Assembly (NCBI GenBank): GCA_964454295.1
Contig: CAYVTV010000001.1
Span: 3,660-67,659 of the forward strand
Direction: 5' to 3'
DNA length: 64,000 nt
From: CAYVTV01 sp964454295
Lineage (GTDB): Bacteria; Bacteroidota; Bacteroidia; Bacteroidales; GCA-2748055
A program made the translations under genes and the position numbers. Of the stretch, positions 50,201 to 57,739 are shown piece after piece (position 1 is the stretch's first letter; every line of letters starts with the position of its first letter). Under the pieces are notes generated by a model. It had not been told where the DNA came from. It worked only from the letters and a program-made list of their open reading frames with translations, and ran no database searches.

Positions 50201-52910
50201 TATTATCTCTGACATATACAGTATATGTGTTTTTAGATAAGTTGTTGAAAATATTGGAAGCCTGGTAAGTTATTCCGTTTCTGGAATACTGGTAAGGAGG
50301 TGTGCCACCTGAAGCGGTTACCGTTATAGTTCCGTTACCCTGACCATTGCAAACCACATCTGTTTTGGCGAGTGACATTTGTAACGGATCGGGTTCAGTT
50401 ATTGTTGCCATCGGGGTATATGAGGCGATGCAGGAGTTGGCGTCGGTAATGGAGAGGTTATACTCTCCCGGTGCCAGGCCGGTGATATCTTTGTCCGGGG
50501 AGGTGAATCCGTCCGGTCCTGTCCATGAATAGGTATAAGGTGTGGTTCCACCGGTAACATTTATATATACAGAGCCGTTTTTATCGCCATAGCAGGAAAC
50601 GGACAGTTTTGAAGAGCCGTCAGTTGATGCTTCCAGCGGGTCGGGCTGGGTGATGGTGAGCGTTCCGGTGGTTTTCTGGGGGCAGGTGTTATCGTCGGTG
50701 ACACTTACGGTATAGTCGCCCGGACCCCTTCCGGTAAATGTTCCCGAGGTATTTGTAATGGCTGTGGGGTTTAGGGTATAGTGCAGGGTTCCTGTTCCCC
50801 CGTTTGCGGTAACACTGATTATCCCGTTGGCAGCTCCGTTGCAGGTGATATGGGTCAGCGCGGGCGGGTTAAGGGTAATGTCGGGCGGGTTAACGATATT
50901 GATAGCCGGGGTGACAGCCGGTGCACATCCTTTGGTGTCGGTGACGGTAATGGTATAGGAGCCTTCCGACAGCCCGGTAAAGTCGCCATCGGGCCTGGAG
51001 TCGGCACCCGGGTTGAGGGTATATGTCAGGGGAGCATTACCGCCGGAGGCGGTGACATGAATTTCACCGTTATTGAAATTGAAGCAGGTGATATCCGAGA
51101 AAGTGGTGCCGGTAATGGTTATGGGACCGGGCTGGGTGATGTTGAACGGAATGCTTGCTACGGGTCCGCAGGAGTTGGCATCGGTAAGGCTAATGGTATA
51201 ATTGCCGGGAGCGAGTCCGGTGAATAGTCCGTCGTCGTTGAACGTTCCCCCGGGGCTAAGGGTAAAGCGGTAAGGTGTTGTTCCCCCGGAAGCGGCAACG
51301 GTGATGGTTCCGTCGTTCACGCCAGAACAAGAGGCGTTGGTGGAAGTCTGCAGGGTATACTGGAGCGGGTCGGGCTGGGTGATGGTGAGCGTTCCGGTGG
51401 TTTTCTGGGGGCAGGTGTTATCGTCGGTGACACTTACGGTATAGTCGCCCGGACCCCTTCCGGTAAATGTTCCCGAGGTATTTGTAATGGCTGTGGGGTT
51501 TAGGGTATAGTGCAGGGTTCCTGTTCCCCCGTTTGCGGTAACACTGATTATCCCGTTGGCAGCTCCGTTGCAGGTGATATGGGTCAGCGCGGGCGGGTTA
51601 AGGGTAATGTCGGGCGGGTTAACGATATTGATAGCCGGGGTGACAGCCGGTGCACATCCTTTGGTGTCGGTGACGGTAATGGTATAGGAGCCTTCCGACA
51701 GCCCGGTAAAGTCGCCATCGGGCCTGGAGTCGGCACCCGGGTTGAGGGTATATGTCAGGGGAGCATTACCGCCGGAGGCGGTGACATGAATTTCACCGTT
51801 ATTGAAATTGAAGCAGGTGATATCCGAGAAAGTGGTGCCGGTAATGGTTATGGGACCGGGCTGGGTGATGTTGAACGGAATGCTTGCTACGGGTCCGCAG
51901 GAGTTGGCATCGGTAAGGCTAATGGTATAATTGCCGGGAGCGAGTCCGGTGAATAGTCCGTCGTCGTTGAACGTTCCCCCGGGGCTAAGGGTAAAGCGGT
52001 AAGGTGTTGTTCCCCCGGAAGCGGCAACGGTGATGGTTCCGTCGTTCACGCCAGAACAAGAGGCGTTGGTGGAAGTCTGCAGCGTATACTGGAGCGGGTC
52101 GGGTTGTGTGATGGTCAGGGGAATGCTGGTAGCAGAAGGGCAGGTATTACCGTCGGTGACTTCAACCGTGTAGGTGTTGGGGCCAAGATCTGTAAAGTGA
52201 CCGGTTTGATTGGATGTTCCACCCGGAGATATTATATATGTATAAGTGCCTGTCCCTCCTGATGCCCCGATAGTTATCGTTCCGTTATTCGCCCCGTTAC
52301 AGGTGATATTGGTTTTGTTCTCCGAAGTAATACTTATCGGATCAGGATCAGTGAAAGTAAGTATATCGGTTGAGTCTTTACTCAGACAGCCTGTTGCATC
52401 TGAAACCACAACACGGTAGTTTCCCGGGCTGCGATCTTCAAATGATCCGGTAATAGTTGAAAGGCCGTCAGGTTTAAGCAGGAAATTATAACTACCGGAC
52501 TCTCCTGATGCTGTAACATTAATTTTTCCGTCGGCAAAACCTGTACAACTTATGGGGGTTAGAATAACAGATGTGATTTGAATGGGTGGCGGCTGACTAA
52601 CCGTTCTGTTCCTGAAGTCATTCATTGAGTTATTATCCTCCACAATACATAAATATGTGCCGGCGGATACATCCGTGAACGTATAGACTGTATCACTTGT
52701 TTGCGGGGATGAACGAGGCACTCCTCCTTTAATAATATAATAATAATAAGGTTTTGCCCCTCCGGTGATTGAAAAGGTAACAGTTCCCGTTGCACTACCG
52801 TTACAATCGGCAGGAGTAGTAGTGACGTCGATAATTACAGGTTGAGAGAACAGGGATGTACTAACCGGCGCAAGACTTATTACTAAGATCAGTTGAAAAA
52901 GCAGTTTCAT
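47283..52910 (-). CDS. SprB-like repeat adhesin with gliding-type (type B) T9SS C-terminal domain
   Basis: About 1875 aa from the ATG at 52910 (MKLLFQLILVISLAPVS signal, cut near LFSQ). Then about 20 SprB-like repeats of roughly 80 aa follow, each with C.G..(D/N)G.I.V.A.GG...Y.Y.L and a TGL..G.Y.....D...C end. Two Ig-like segments with SWSPAEGLSNP and YQWNPATGLDN come next. The C-terminus is the CHU_C/gliding-type domain: SFSPNDDGINDFWDIDN, then FNRWGEKLFSSKGY, KRWDGYHKGKKVPIGTYYY. It should be a long cell-surface adhesin. Three of its repeats are duplicated almost perfectly (729 bp). PorP/SprF is directly downstream. Confidence 0.92.
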   Translation of the reverse strand: MKLLFQLILVISLAPVSTSLFSQPVIIDVTTTPADCNGSATGTVTFSITGGAKPYYYYIIKGGVPRSSPQTSDTVYTFTDVSAGTYLCIVEDNNSMNDFRNRTVSQPPPIQITSVILTPISCTGFADGKINVTASGESGSYNFLLKPDGLSTITGSFEDRSPGNYRVVVSDATGCLSKDSTDILTFTDPDPISITSENKTNITCNGANNGTITIGASGGTGTYTYIISPGGTSNQTGHFTDLGPNTYTVEVTDGNTCPSATSIPLTITQPDPLQYTLQTSTNASCSGVNDGTITVAASGGTTPYRFTLSPGGTFNDDGLFTGLAPGNYTISLTDANSCGPVASIPFNITQPGPITITGTTFSDITCFNFNNGEIHVTASGGNAPLTYTLNPGADSRPDGDFTGLSEGSYTITVTDTKGCAPAVTPAINIVNPPDITLNPPALTHITCNGAANGIISVTANGGTGTLHYTLNPTAITNTSGTFTGRGPGDYTVSVTDDNTCPQKTTGTLTITQPDPLQYTLQTSTNASCSGVNDGTITVAASGGTTPYRFTLSPGGTFNDDGLFTGLAPGNYTISLTDANSCGPVASIPFNITQPGPITITGTTFSDITCFNFNNGEIHVTASGGNAPLTYTLNPGADSRPDGDFTGLSEGSYTITVTDTKGCAPAVTPAINIVNPPDITLNPPALTHITCNGAANGIISVTANGGTGTLHYTLNPTAITNTSGTFTGRGPGDYTVSVTDDNTCPQKTTGTLTITQPDPLEASTDGSSKLSVSCYGDKNGSVYINVTGGTTPYTYSWTGPDGFTSPDKDITGLAPGEYNLSITDANSCIASYTPMATITEPDPLQMSLAKTDVVCNGQGNGTITVTASGGTPPYQYSRNGITYQASNIFNNLSKNTYTVYVRDNNSCIKTDVITIDEPDKLLITSEIRIDGNLCHGDTMGEIRILNVNGGVTPYQYSIDGGLTWSSSPIFNNLPAGSYQTVVKDFNECMATGNLNNISQPSPIRIDDYAQTDVTVCYTSLNGQIVIEASGGTGSKSYSLDEGIPNTTGIFTGVSGGNHTITISDENNCINDTVVYINHPAPLIFTSFTVTDVTGCTGDSTGAVSAVASGGTGSIVYRINGGTFQADSTFTGLAAGNHTLTIMDDNNCIKDSIFNISEPDPLVISSLTKEDISCSGDDNGTITVIAAGGTSPYTFTLNPSAEFNNDGLFTALAQGTYTVSITDNEGCGPVESSPVTINEPALLSIDSVRWTDISCTGDANGTISIYASGGTPTFTYSIDNGVSFLPGSDFSNIGPGTYTPLVKDNSACEAVDAPVVLTDPAPLTPVAEASTDVTDCFGNLNGSLAYEVSGGTGAIQYSYDGISWQADGIFTGMGGGTYIVTAKDANNCTLNSGEVTINQPDQITATITGTPWYNEFKQGSITISNVAGGTGSYEFSINGMAGPFTSQTSYTGLEAGIYDVIVRDGNNCTYIQPVTISSVPSLDVTLSITASTCNGYDDAVILITVNDATGPVEYSIDDSLTWHANNEFAGLAPGTYYIAVKEESGRYFTDIVSVYEPLPLDILSDITSATCNRYSPDGEVIITVTGGTGTMSYQWADGPVTKDRSGLDAGSYTLTVTDQNGCETTEIITMPAKTNVTASAGADTIVCEGSTIILDGQGGSIFSWSPAEGLSNPGIPNPAVTVTSEVSYILTAVGTNDCYDTDTITIGIYPKLGLSAGNDTTVIKNNPVNLNATGGPYVSYQWNPATGLDNTITPDPVAAPPASQTYVVTAVDEHGCVENDTVTITIIENIVIYSSFSPNDDGINDFWDIDNAEYYPDILVEVFNRWGEKLFSSKGYTAGKRWDGYHKGKKVPIGTYYYVVIPYKGASALTGPLTIIR
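50635..52092. repeat. 729-bp tandem duplication within the SprB-like gene
   Basis: Copy A 50635-51363 and copy B 51364-52092 appear identical except G at 51354 versus C at 52083, a synonymous change. The unit is exactly three 81-aa repeats (243 codons), so the frame is kept. Confidence 0.95.
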
Positions 52911-53020
52911 TTTCAGTTTTTCAGATACAGAGGTGCTGTTAATCAAATAAATATACGGGTTAAAATAAAAATAGGTTGCATAGTTTGTAAAATCTTTGAC
53001 GAAAAATCACACACTACATT

Positions 53021-53037
53021 ATGTAATATTATTACAT
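53021..53037. promoter_or_regulatory. 17-bp palindrome upstream of the SprB-like/PorP pair
   Basis: ATGTAATATTATTACAT has perfect 8-bp arms around one base. It lies in the 201-bp gap between the FtsX-type gene and the SprB-like start, about 110 bp upstream of the latter. Possible operator; no clear -7 element was found on the - strand nearby. Confidence 0.35.
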
Positions 53038-53111
53038 CTTCAAGAAAATCAAAGGAATAAAGGTATTTTGAAATGTTATTAAAAAAAACAGGTAAATGAT
53101 GATTTCCGGCA

Positions 53112-54323
53112 CTATTTATTAACAATTATGCGTTTTACCGGGTAATAAGCAGTCAGGAAACCGATAGCCAGTACTGTCAGCCAGATAAGAAAGATGTCGG
53201 GTAAGTGGATATCTACGGGGTAAGCGTCAATAACAAAAGATCCGCTTCCTCCCAGTTTAACGGGTTCAAATTTTTCCTGGATAAAGCAGATTATCAGGCC
53301 CAGGATGAGTCCTGTTGTGGAGCCGGTAATGGAGATAAGCCATCCTTCCACCAGGAATATTTTTCTGATAAGAGAGTTATTGGCCCCAAGGTTACGAAGT
53401 GTGGTGATATCGTTTTTCTTGTCGATGATAAGCATTGACAGGGAAGCTATTATGTTGAAGGATGCTATTAGCAGAATGAGAATGAGGATAAAGAATATAG
53501 CCCATTTTTCAGATTTCATGATACGGTAAAACAGTTCATTCTGCTGATAGCGGGTAAGCACATTGAAGTTTTCGCCGGTAATACTACTGATGGTTGTCTG
53601 CAGTGATTTTTTATCCATTCTGTTATCCAGTTTAACTTCCAGGGCTGTGACTTCAGCAGGGTATTCCATCAGGTTTCTGAGTACCTCCAGGGGAAGAATT
53701 ATATATTTTGAATCGTAATCCTGTTCTATGCCAAAAATACCTGAAGGCCAGATCAGGTAGCGATTGAAGGAGGCCAGTGGGTTTGCCGGGTTTACCCGGC
53801 CTGTTCTTTTGGGCATATGGATTATCAGAGGACTAGTTAATGTAAGTCCTACTTTCAGAAACCATGCCACTCCCTGTCCTAATACTGCCATGGCAACATT
53901 TTCCTTATAGAGAAGGAAATTTCCGTCAACGATCATAGTATCGATACCGTTCACATAAACATATGCTGAATCAACTCCTTTTAGGGTAGCGATATATTGT
54001 CGTTCATCATAGCGTATAAGGGCATTTTCTTCGAGGACTTCGGATATGGCAACTACTCCGGGGATTTCAAGAATTTTATCTTTCCCTGCATCGGCAGGGT
54101 GGAACACCTTTCCTTCCTTAACAGTAATTTTAATATCGGGATCGAAAGAACTGATAAGGGATTTGATCAGTCCGTCGAAACCATTGAAGACAGAGAGCAC
54201 GACTACTAGCGCCATGGTTCCGGTAGCCACACCCAATATGGATACCAGTGAGATGATATTTATAGCATTCCGGCTTTTTCTGGATGCCAGGTATCGTTTG
54301 GCTATATAAAAGGGGAAGTGCAT
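53112..54323 (-). CDS. FtsX/LolC-LolE-type ABC transporter permease
   Basis: 403 aa. One N-terminal membrane helix (INIISLVSILGVATGTMALV), a large periplasmic domain at about 50-260 and three C-terminal helices (about 272-300, 320-345, 370-395). YIAKRYLASRKSRNAINIIS is the usual opening of lipoprotein-releasing permeases. It would pair with an ATPase, which is not encoded next to it, to extract lipoproteins from the inner membrane. It is 5 bp downstream of the methyltransferase and part of the rbfA run. Confidence 0.88.
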   Translation of the reverse strand: MHFPFYIAKRYLASRKSRNAINIISLVSILGVATGTMALVVVLSVFNGFDGLIKSLISSFDPDIKITVKEGKVFHPADAGKDKILEIPGVVAISEVLEENALIRYDERQYIATLKGVDSAYVYVNGIDTMIVDGNFLLYKENVAMAVLGQGVAWFLKVGLTLTSPLIIHMPKRTGRVNPANPLASFNRYLIWPSGIFGIEQDYDSKYIILPLEVLRNLMEYPAEVTALEVKLDNRMDKKSLQTTISSITGENFNVLTRYQQNELFYRIMKSEKWAIFFILILILLIASFNIIASLSMLIIDKKNDITTLRNLGANNSLIRKIFLVEGWLISITGSTTGLILGLIICFIQEKFEPVKLGGSGSFVIDAYPVDIHLPDIFLIWLTVLAIGFLTAYYPVKRIIVNK

Positions 54324-54328
54324 TTGCC

Positions 54329-55138
54329 TTATTTTATGGCTTTTACAATAAGTCCTGTTCCTGATCTATGAGTTATCAGTACATCTGCCAGATTCAACAA
54401 AAGGCAGAACGGAAATACAAATATATAGTAAAAGGGAAGAACAAGGTAAAAGAAAGGTGAGATGTTCAGCATAGTAACCGGATATTTCATTGAGAGTTTC
54501 CAGGATAAGTTTCCCGGTTTTCCATAGGTAAAGCGGGATTGGATATTCTGAAAACCTGCTTCGGCAAGTTTATTTTCCATATCATTCATATTATACCCGT
54601 TCCTAACATGTTCTTCAATGAAAGACAGGTCTCCCTCCTCATGTACATCGGATCCTCCCTGGTCAGAAGGAGTAGAGATAAGCAATATCCCTCCTTCTTT
54701 TAATGAGTTGCAGAAATTATGAAATACGGCATGGTCGTCTTCAATATGTTCCATCACGTCAACGGATAAGATCAGGTTAAATCTGCCGGGATCCTGAAAA
54801 CGGGTAAGATCGGCTTTCATGAACGACATTTTACCCGATAATCCGCTGGCTATGGCAAATGCGTTACAGTCATCCACCTGTTCTTCCTTGATGTCAACAC
54901 CTGTAACGGTTCCATTTCTGAACTTACGGGCCATGTACCAGGAATATTGTCCAAAACCTGATCCGGCATCGAGGATTTCCGGTGAGGAGGATAATACAGA
55001 TATCATGGAACGTATTTCTTTCCTGATATGCCAGCTTCTTAACAACAGTACATTCAGCAGGTTATAAAACAATATACGCAACAAAGGATGAGTGTTGAAT
55101 ATTTTTCCCAGGCGTTGTTTTATCGGATCATAATGCAT
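54329..55138 (-). CDS. Class I SAM-dependent methyltransferase
   Basis: 269 aa. Motif I EILDAGSGFGQYSWYMARKF at about 54-73, acidic VTGVDIKEEQ at about 79-88, then MSFMKADLTRF and the post-motif LILSVDVMEHIEDD with HFL-like continuation. A C-terminal hydrophobic helix (MLNISPFFYLVLPFYYIFVF) suggests attachment to the membrane, perhaps acting on a lipid or quinone. The substrate is unknown. It lies between rbfA and the FtsX-type gene with gaps of 6 and 5 bp. Confidence 0.88.
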   Translation of the reverse strand: MHYDPIKQRLGKIFNTHPLLRILFYNLLNVLLLRSWHIRKEIRSMISVLSSSPEILDAGSGFGQYSWYMARKFRNGTVTGVDIKEEQVDDCNAFAIASGLSGKMSFMKADLTRFQDPGRFNLILSVDVMEHIEDDHAVFHNFCNSLKEGGILLISTPSDQGGSDVHEEGDLSFIEEHVRNGYNMNDMENKLAEAGFQNIQSRFTYGKPGNLSWKLSMKYPVTMLNISPFFYLVLPFYYIFVFPFCLLLNLADVLITHRSGTGLIVKAIK

Positions 55139-55144
55139 ACAACA

Positions 55145-55486
55145 CTATTTCAGCAGGTTATCAATTTTTTCGATATAATCGAGGCTGTCGTCGATGAAGA
55201 AAGATAATTCGGGTATAATTCTAAGCTGGTTTTTAACCTGTGAACCCAAAGAGTGCCTGATGGTGCCTGAATGTTCCTTAATGATCTGCAGTATGTTTTC
55301 ACCGGGTTTAACGGGAAAGATGCTGAGGTAGATCTTTGCCACACTCAGATCGGGACTTATTCTTACCACGGTAACCGTGATGATCTTGTTGCCGAAAAGA
55401 GTGCTGTTCCTTTGAAAATAGCTTCCCAGTTCTTTCTGCAGGAGTCTTGATACTTTACGTTGTCTTGTTGTTTCAGTAAAATCCAT
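55145..55486 (-). CDS. rbfA: Ribosome-binding factor A
   Basis: 113 aa, family length. TRQRKVSRLLQKELGSYFQR opens the KH-type domain, followed by ITVTVVRISPDLSVAKIYLS and IRHSLGSQVKNQLRIIPELS, ending in FFIDDSLDYIEKIDNLL. These are the conserved RbfA blocks. It assists 16S rRNA 5' end maturation on the 30S subunit. It is the first gene of a tight run with the methyltransferase and the permease. Confidence 0.95.
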   Translation of the reverse strand: MDFTETTRQRKVSRLLQKELGSYFQRNSTLFGNKIITVTVVRISPDLSVAKIYLSIFPVKPGENILQIIKEHSGTIRHSLGSQVKNQLRIIPELSFFIDDSLDYIEKIDNLLK

Positions 55487-55506
55487 TGTGATATATTAAA
55501 ATAAAT

Positions 55507-55631
55507 GCACCTCGAAAAACCTCCAACTTCTGGGTTATACAAAATTTGTAAAGTCCTCATTCCGACGAAAATTGTCGGAACTCCGGCTTTACAAATTTTG
55601 CAAGCCTTGAATTTGGAGTTTTTAGAGGTGC
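55507..55631. repeat. 125-bp imperfect palindrome with GCACCTC ends
   Basis: Ends GCACCTC (55507) and GAGGTGC (55631). Inner matching segments are CAAAATTTGTAAAG (55540-55553) with CTTTACAAATTTTG (55587-55600), and a central CCGAC/GTCGG hairpin (55563-55577). Only one copy is in the window. Confidence 0.85.
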
Positions 55632-55701
55632 CCTTAATAAGGAAAGATGTAAAATTAAGATTTTTACGGAACATTTTATAGTTTTGTACTTTGCATCCGG
55701 A

Positions 55702-55778
55702 AGTTCGTATAAATAAAAATTAAACGCAAAGGCAAATCTGCGCCTTTGCACCTTTGCGTTTTTTTAATTTAACGAACT
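55702..55778. repeat. AGTTCGTTA-bounded dispersed repeat, copy 2, with terminator-like core
   Basis: Ends AGTTCGTATAAAT and ATTTAACGAACT. The core is a perfect 11-bp stem AAACGCAAAGG / CCTTTGCGTTT followed by a T-run (55721-55765), which reads like a Rho-independent terminator on the + strand. Confidence 0.85.
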
Positions 55779-56009
55779 ATTAGTAACTACTCAGGTATTT
55801 AGGCTATAGGTATTTAGGCTTTAGGAATATAGTTGCATGTAATAAATGGCTTGTTTAAACTTCCGAAGAGACATACTTGATAAGAAAATATTGAACAAGA
55901 AAAAGTGTCAGGCGTCTGGACCAGATTTTGTAACGGCATTCTAAAAGCCTTCAGTCTTCAGTCTAAATAACCTGAATAGTTACAACAATTAAAATAAAAT
56001 ATATTATAC

Positions 56010-57002
56010 ATGGAAACAGTTTTAAGCGGGATACGATCGACAGGGAACCTTCACCTGGGTAATTATTTTGGTGCCGTAAGGAATTTTGTGAAGATGCAGG
56101 AAGAATACAACTGCTTTTTTTTCATTGCGGATTTTCATTCACTGACAACACATCCAAAGCCGGGGGATCTGCATACCAATGTAAGGCAGGTTCTTGCTGA
56201 ATATCTTGCTGCCGGGCTTGATCCGGAGAAAGCTACCATTTATATTCAGAGTGATGTGCCTGAGATACCCGAATTATACCTGCTTCTTAATATGAATGCT
56301 TATGTGGGGGAGTTGGAGCGCACAACCACATTTAAGGAGAAGATAAGATCGCAGCCGGACAATGTTAATGCCGGGCTTCTGACTTACCCTGTGTTAATGG
56401 CTGCTGATATAATTATTCATAATTCACATAAAGTACCGGTGGGTAAGGACCAGGAGCAGAATCTCGAAATGGCGAGGCGTTTTGCGCGGCGGTTCAATAC
56501 CATTTACGGGACAGAATATTTCAATCTGCCTGAACCTTTTAACTTCGGTAAGGAGCTGGTTAAGGTTCCGGGGCTTGACGGTACCGGTAAGATGGGCAAA
56601 TCGGAGGGGAATGGTATTTACCTTGTGGACAGTCCTGCCGATATAAGGAAGAAAGTGATGAGAGCCGTAACAGATGCGGGACCTGAAAAGCCAAAGCAGA
56701 AAATGTCGGAGCCGGTGCGTAATCTTTTTTATATCATGGAACTGATGTCGGATGAATCCACATACCGGCATTTCCGTGAACTTTACAATAACTGCCAGAT
56801 ACGTTACGGCGACATGAAGAAGCAGTTGGCAGAGGATATTATTAAATTTACCACTCCGCTACGGGAAAATATCCTGGATATTGTCAATAATGAGGAATAT
56901 CTGTCAAAAGTGGCAAAAATGGGTGCGGAAAAAGCGCGTGCCAGTGCAGGGAAGACACTAAGGGAGGTGAGGGAGATCATTGGGTTCAGGCGTTTTTTCT
57001 GA
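56010..57002 (+). CDS. trpS: Tryptophanyl-tRNA synthetase
   Basis: 330 aa, family length. LSGIRSTGNLHLGNYFGAV at about 5-23 (HLGN is the HIGH motif), QSDVPEIPELYLLLN, MAADIIIHNSHKVPVGKDQEQ and KMGKSEGN near residue 194. It charges tRNA-Trp. It stands alone, and its stop is tail-to-tail with the Rrf2 gene with no gap (57002/57003). Confidence 0.97.
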   Translation: METVLSGIRSTGNLHLGNYFGAVRNFVKMQEEYNCFFFIADFHSLTTHPKPGDLHTNVRQVLAEYLAAGLDPEKATIYIQSDVPEIPELYLLLNMNAYVGELERTTTFKEKIRSQPDNVNAGLLTYPVLMAADIIIHNSHKVPVGKDQEQNLEMARRFARRFNTIYGTEYFNLPEPFNFGKELVKVPGLDGTGKMGKSEGNGIYLVDSPADIRKKVMRAVTDAGPEKPKQKMSEPVRNLFYIMELMSDESTYRHFRELYNNCQIRYGDMKKQLAEDIIKFTTPLRENILDIVNNEEYLSKVAKMGAEKARASAGKTLREVREIIGFRRFF

Positions 57003-57404
57003 TCACTTCATATAATCAGACACCCTTTGTTCACCCATGTACTGCCTGAATTCTTCTGTCATCCTGTTCAATAAGTTATTCATGATGCATTTATCGAAAG
57101 GACATATCTGCTTATCCATGGGACAGGAGGGGATATTTATGGTCCCTTCAATGGCTTCATAGATATTCAGAAAACTGATTTTTTCAGGCGGTTTGTGGAG
57201 GGAAAATCCACCTGCAGGCCCCCGCAGTGAATTTATATATCCTTCCTTGACAAGTCTTTGCATAACTTTAGCCGTATGATGCCTCGAAGTTCCTGTCAAC
57301 TCAGAGATCTGCACTACACTGAGAGGCTTCTGTGACCTGGCGATGAGAATAATCCCATGAATGGCAATGGATGCTGCTTCGGAGAGGGAGATTATTTTTG
57401 ACAT
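57003..57404 (-). CDS. Rrf2 family regulator with a three-Cys Fe-S motif
   Basis: 133 aa. Winged helix at about 5-70 (QISELTGTSRHHTAKVMQRL, GPAGGFSLHKPPEKI) and three Cys at 94, 101 and 106 (SCPMDKQICPFDKC), which would hold an Fe-S cluster as in NsrR/IscR-type sensors. It likely senses nitric oxide, oxygen or Fe-S status. A remnant of a 4Fe-4S protein gene lies upstream (57533), which may have been a target. An 8-bp minisatellite begins 6 bp before the start codon and must affect its leader or promoter. Confidence 0.93.
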   Translation of the reverse strand: MSKIISLSEAASIAIHGIILIARSQKPLSVVQISELTGTSRHHTAKVMQRLVKEGYINSLRGPAGGFSLHKPPEKISFLNIYEAIEGTINIPSCPMDKQICPFDKCIMNNLLNRMTEEFRQYMGEQRVSDYMK

Positions 57405-57409
57405 TGATT

Positions 57410-57513
57410 GAGTGGTTGAGTGGTTGAGTGAATGAGTAAATGAGTAAATGAGTAATTGAGTAAATGAGTAAATGAGTAAATGAGTAAATGAGTAAATGAG
57501 TATATGAGTAAAT
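57410..57513. repeat. 8-bp minisatellite, 13 units of GAGTAAAT, at the Rrf2 gene start
   Basis: Thirteen head-to-tail units: two GAGTGGTT, one GAGTGAAT, then GAGTAAAT with single GAGTAATT and GAGTATAT variants. The array begins 6 bp upstream of the Rrf2 ATG. The same 8-mer family forms the array at 21985. Confidence 0.97.
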
Positions 57514-57532
57514 GATTACGTAAATATAGGGA

Positions 57533-57739
57533 TTAAATTTTTTGTACCCATCTTTCAGTCAATATTTTTCCTGAAATGGAGATAACGATTTCTTTTACAG
57601 GGAGGTTGACAGTGGAATTTTGCTGAGCAAGTCTTACCATCTGCAGGAGACCGCCACAGCAGGGGACTTCCATGCGTATAACGGTGAGGGTGTTAATTCT
57701 TGTTTCTTCGATGAGTTTCTTTTTGCATCCCATTATCAT
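57533..57739 (-). pseudogene. C-terminal fragment of a 4Fe-4S/ATP-binding type protein
   Basis: 68 codons. RINTLTVIRMEVPCCGGLLQ, then MVRLAQQNSTVNLPVKEIVI and SGKILTERW match the last 60 residues of a Bacteroidota 4Fe-4S binding protein that normally has two ferredoxin motifs at its N-terminus; those are absent. The ATG overlaps the ung stop (ATGA), so it may still be translated. The N-terminal 200 or so residues seem to have been lost by deletion against the ung end. Identification is from motif memory. Confidence 0.55.

Larger units (their letters stand above)
55487..56009. other. 523-bp gene-free interval between divergent rbfA and trpS
   Basis: Holds a 125-bp GCACCTC-bounded palindrome (55507-55631), a second dispersed repeat (55702-55778) and short GGTATTTAGGC direct repeats (55793-55825). 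From 55830 to 56009 no feature was recognised. Confidence 0.8.

Noticed and set aside
50781..51956. Two identical 148-codon + strand frames inside the adhesin gene
   Set aside because: They are antisense shadows of the 729-bp duplication; the - strand frame is clearly the coding one.
52943..53125. 60-codon - strand frame between the permease and the adhesin
   Set aside because: It shows no family signal and overlaps the end of the permease gene; it is more likely the leader region of the adhesin.
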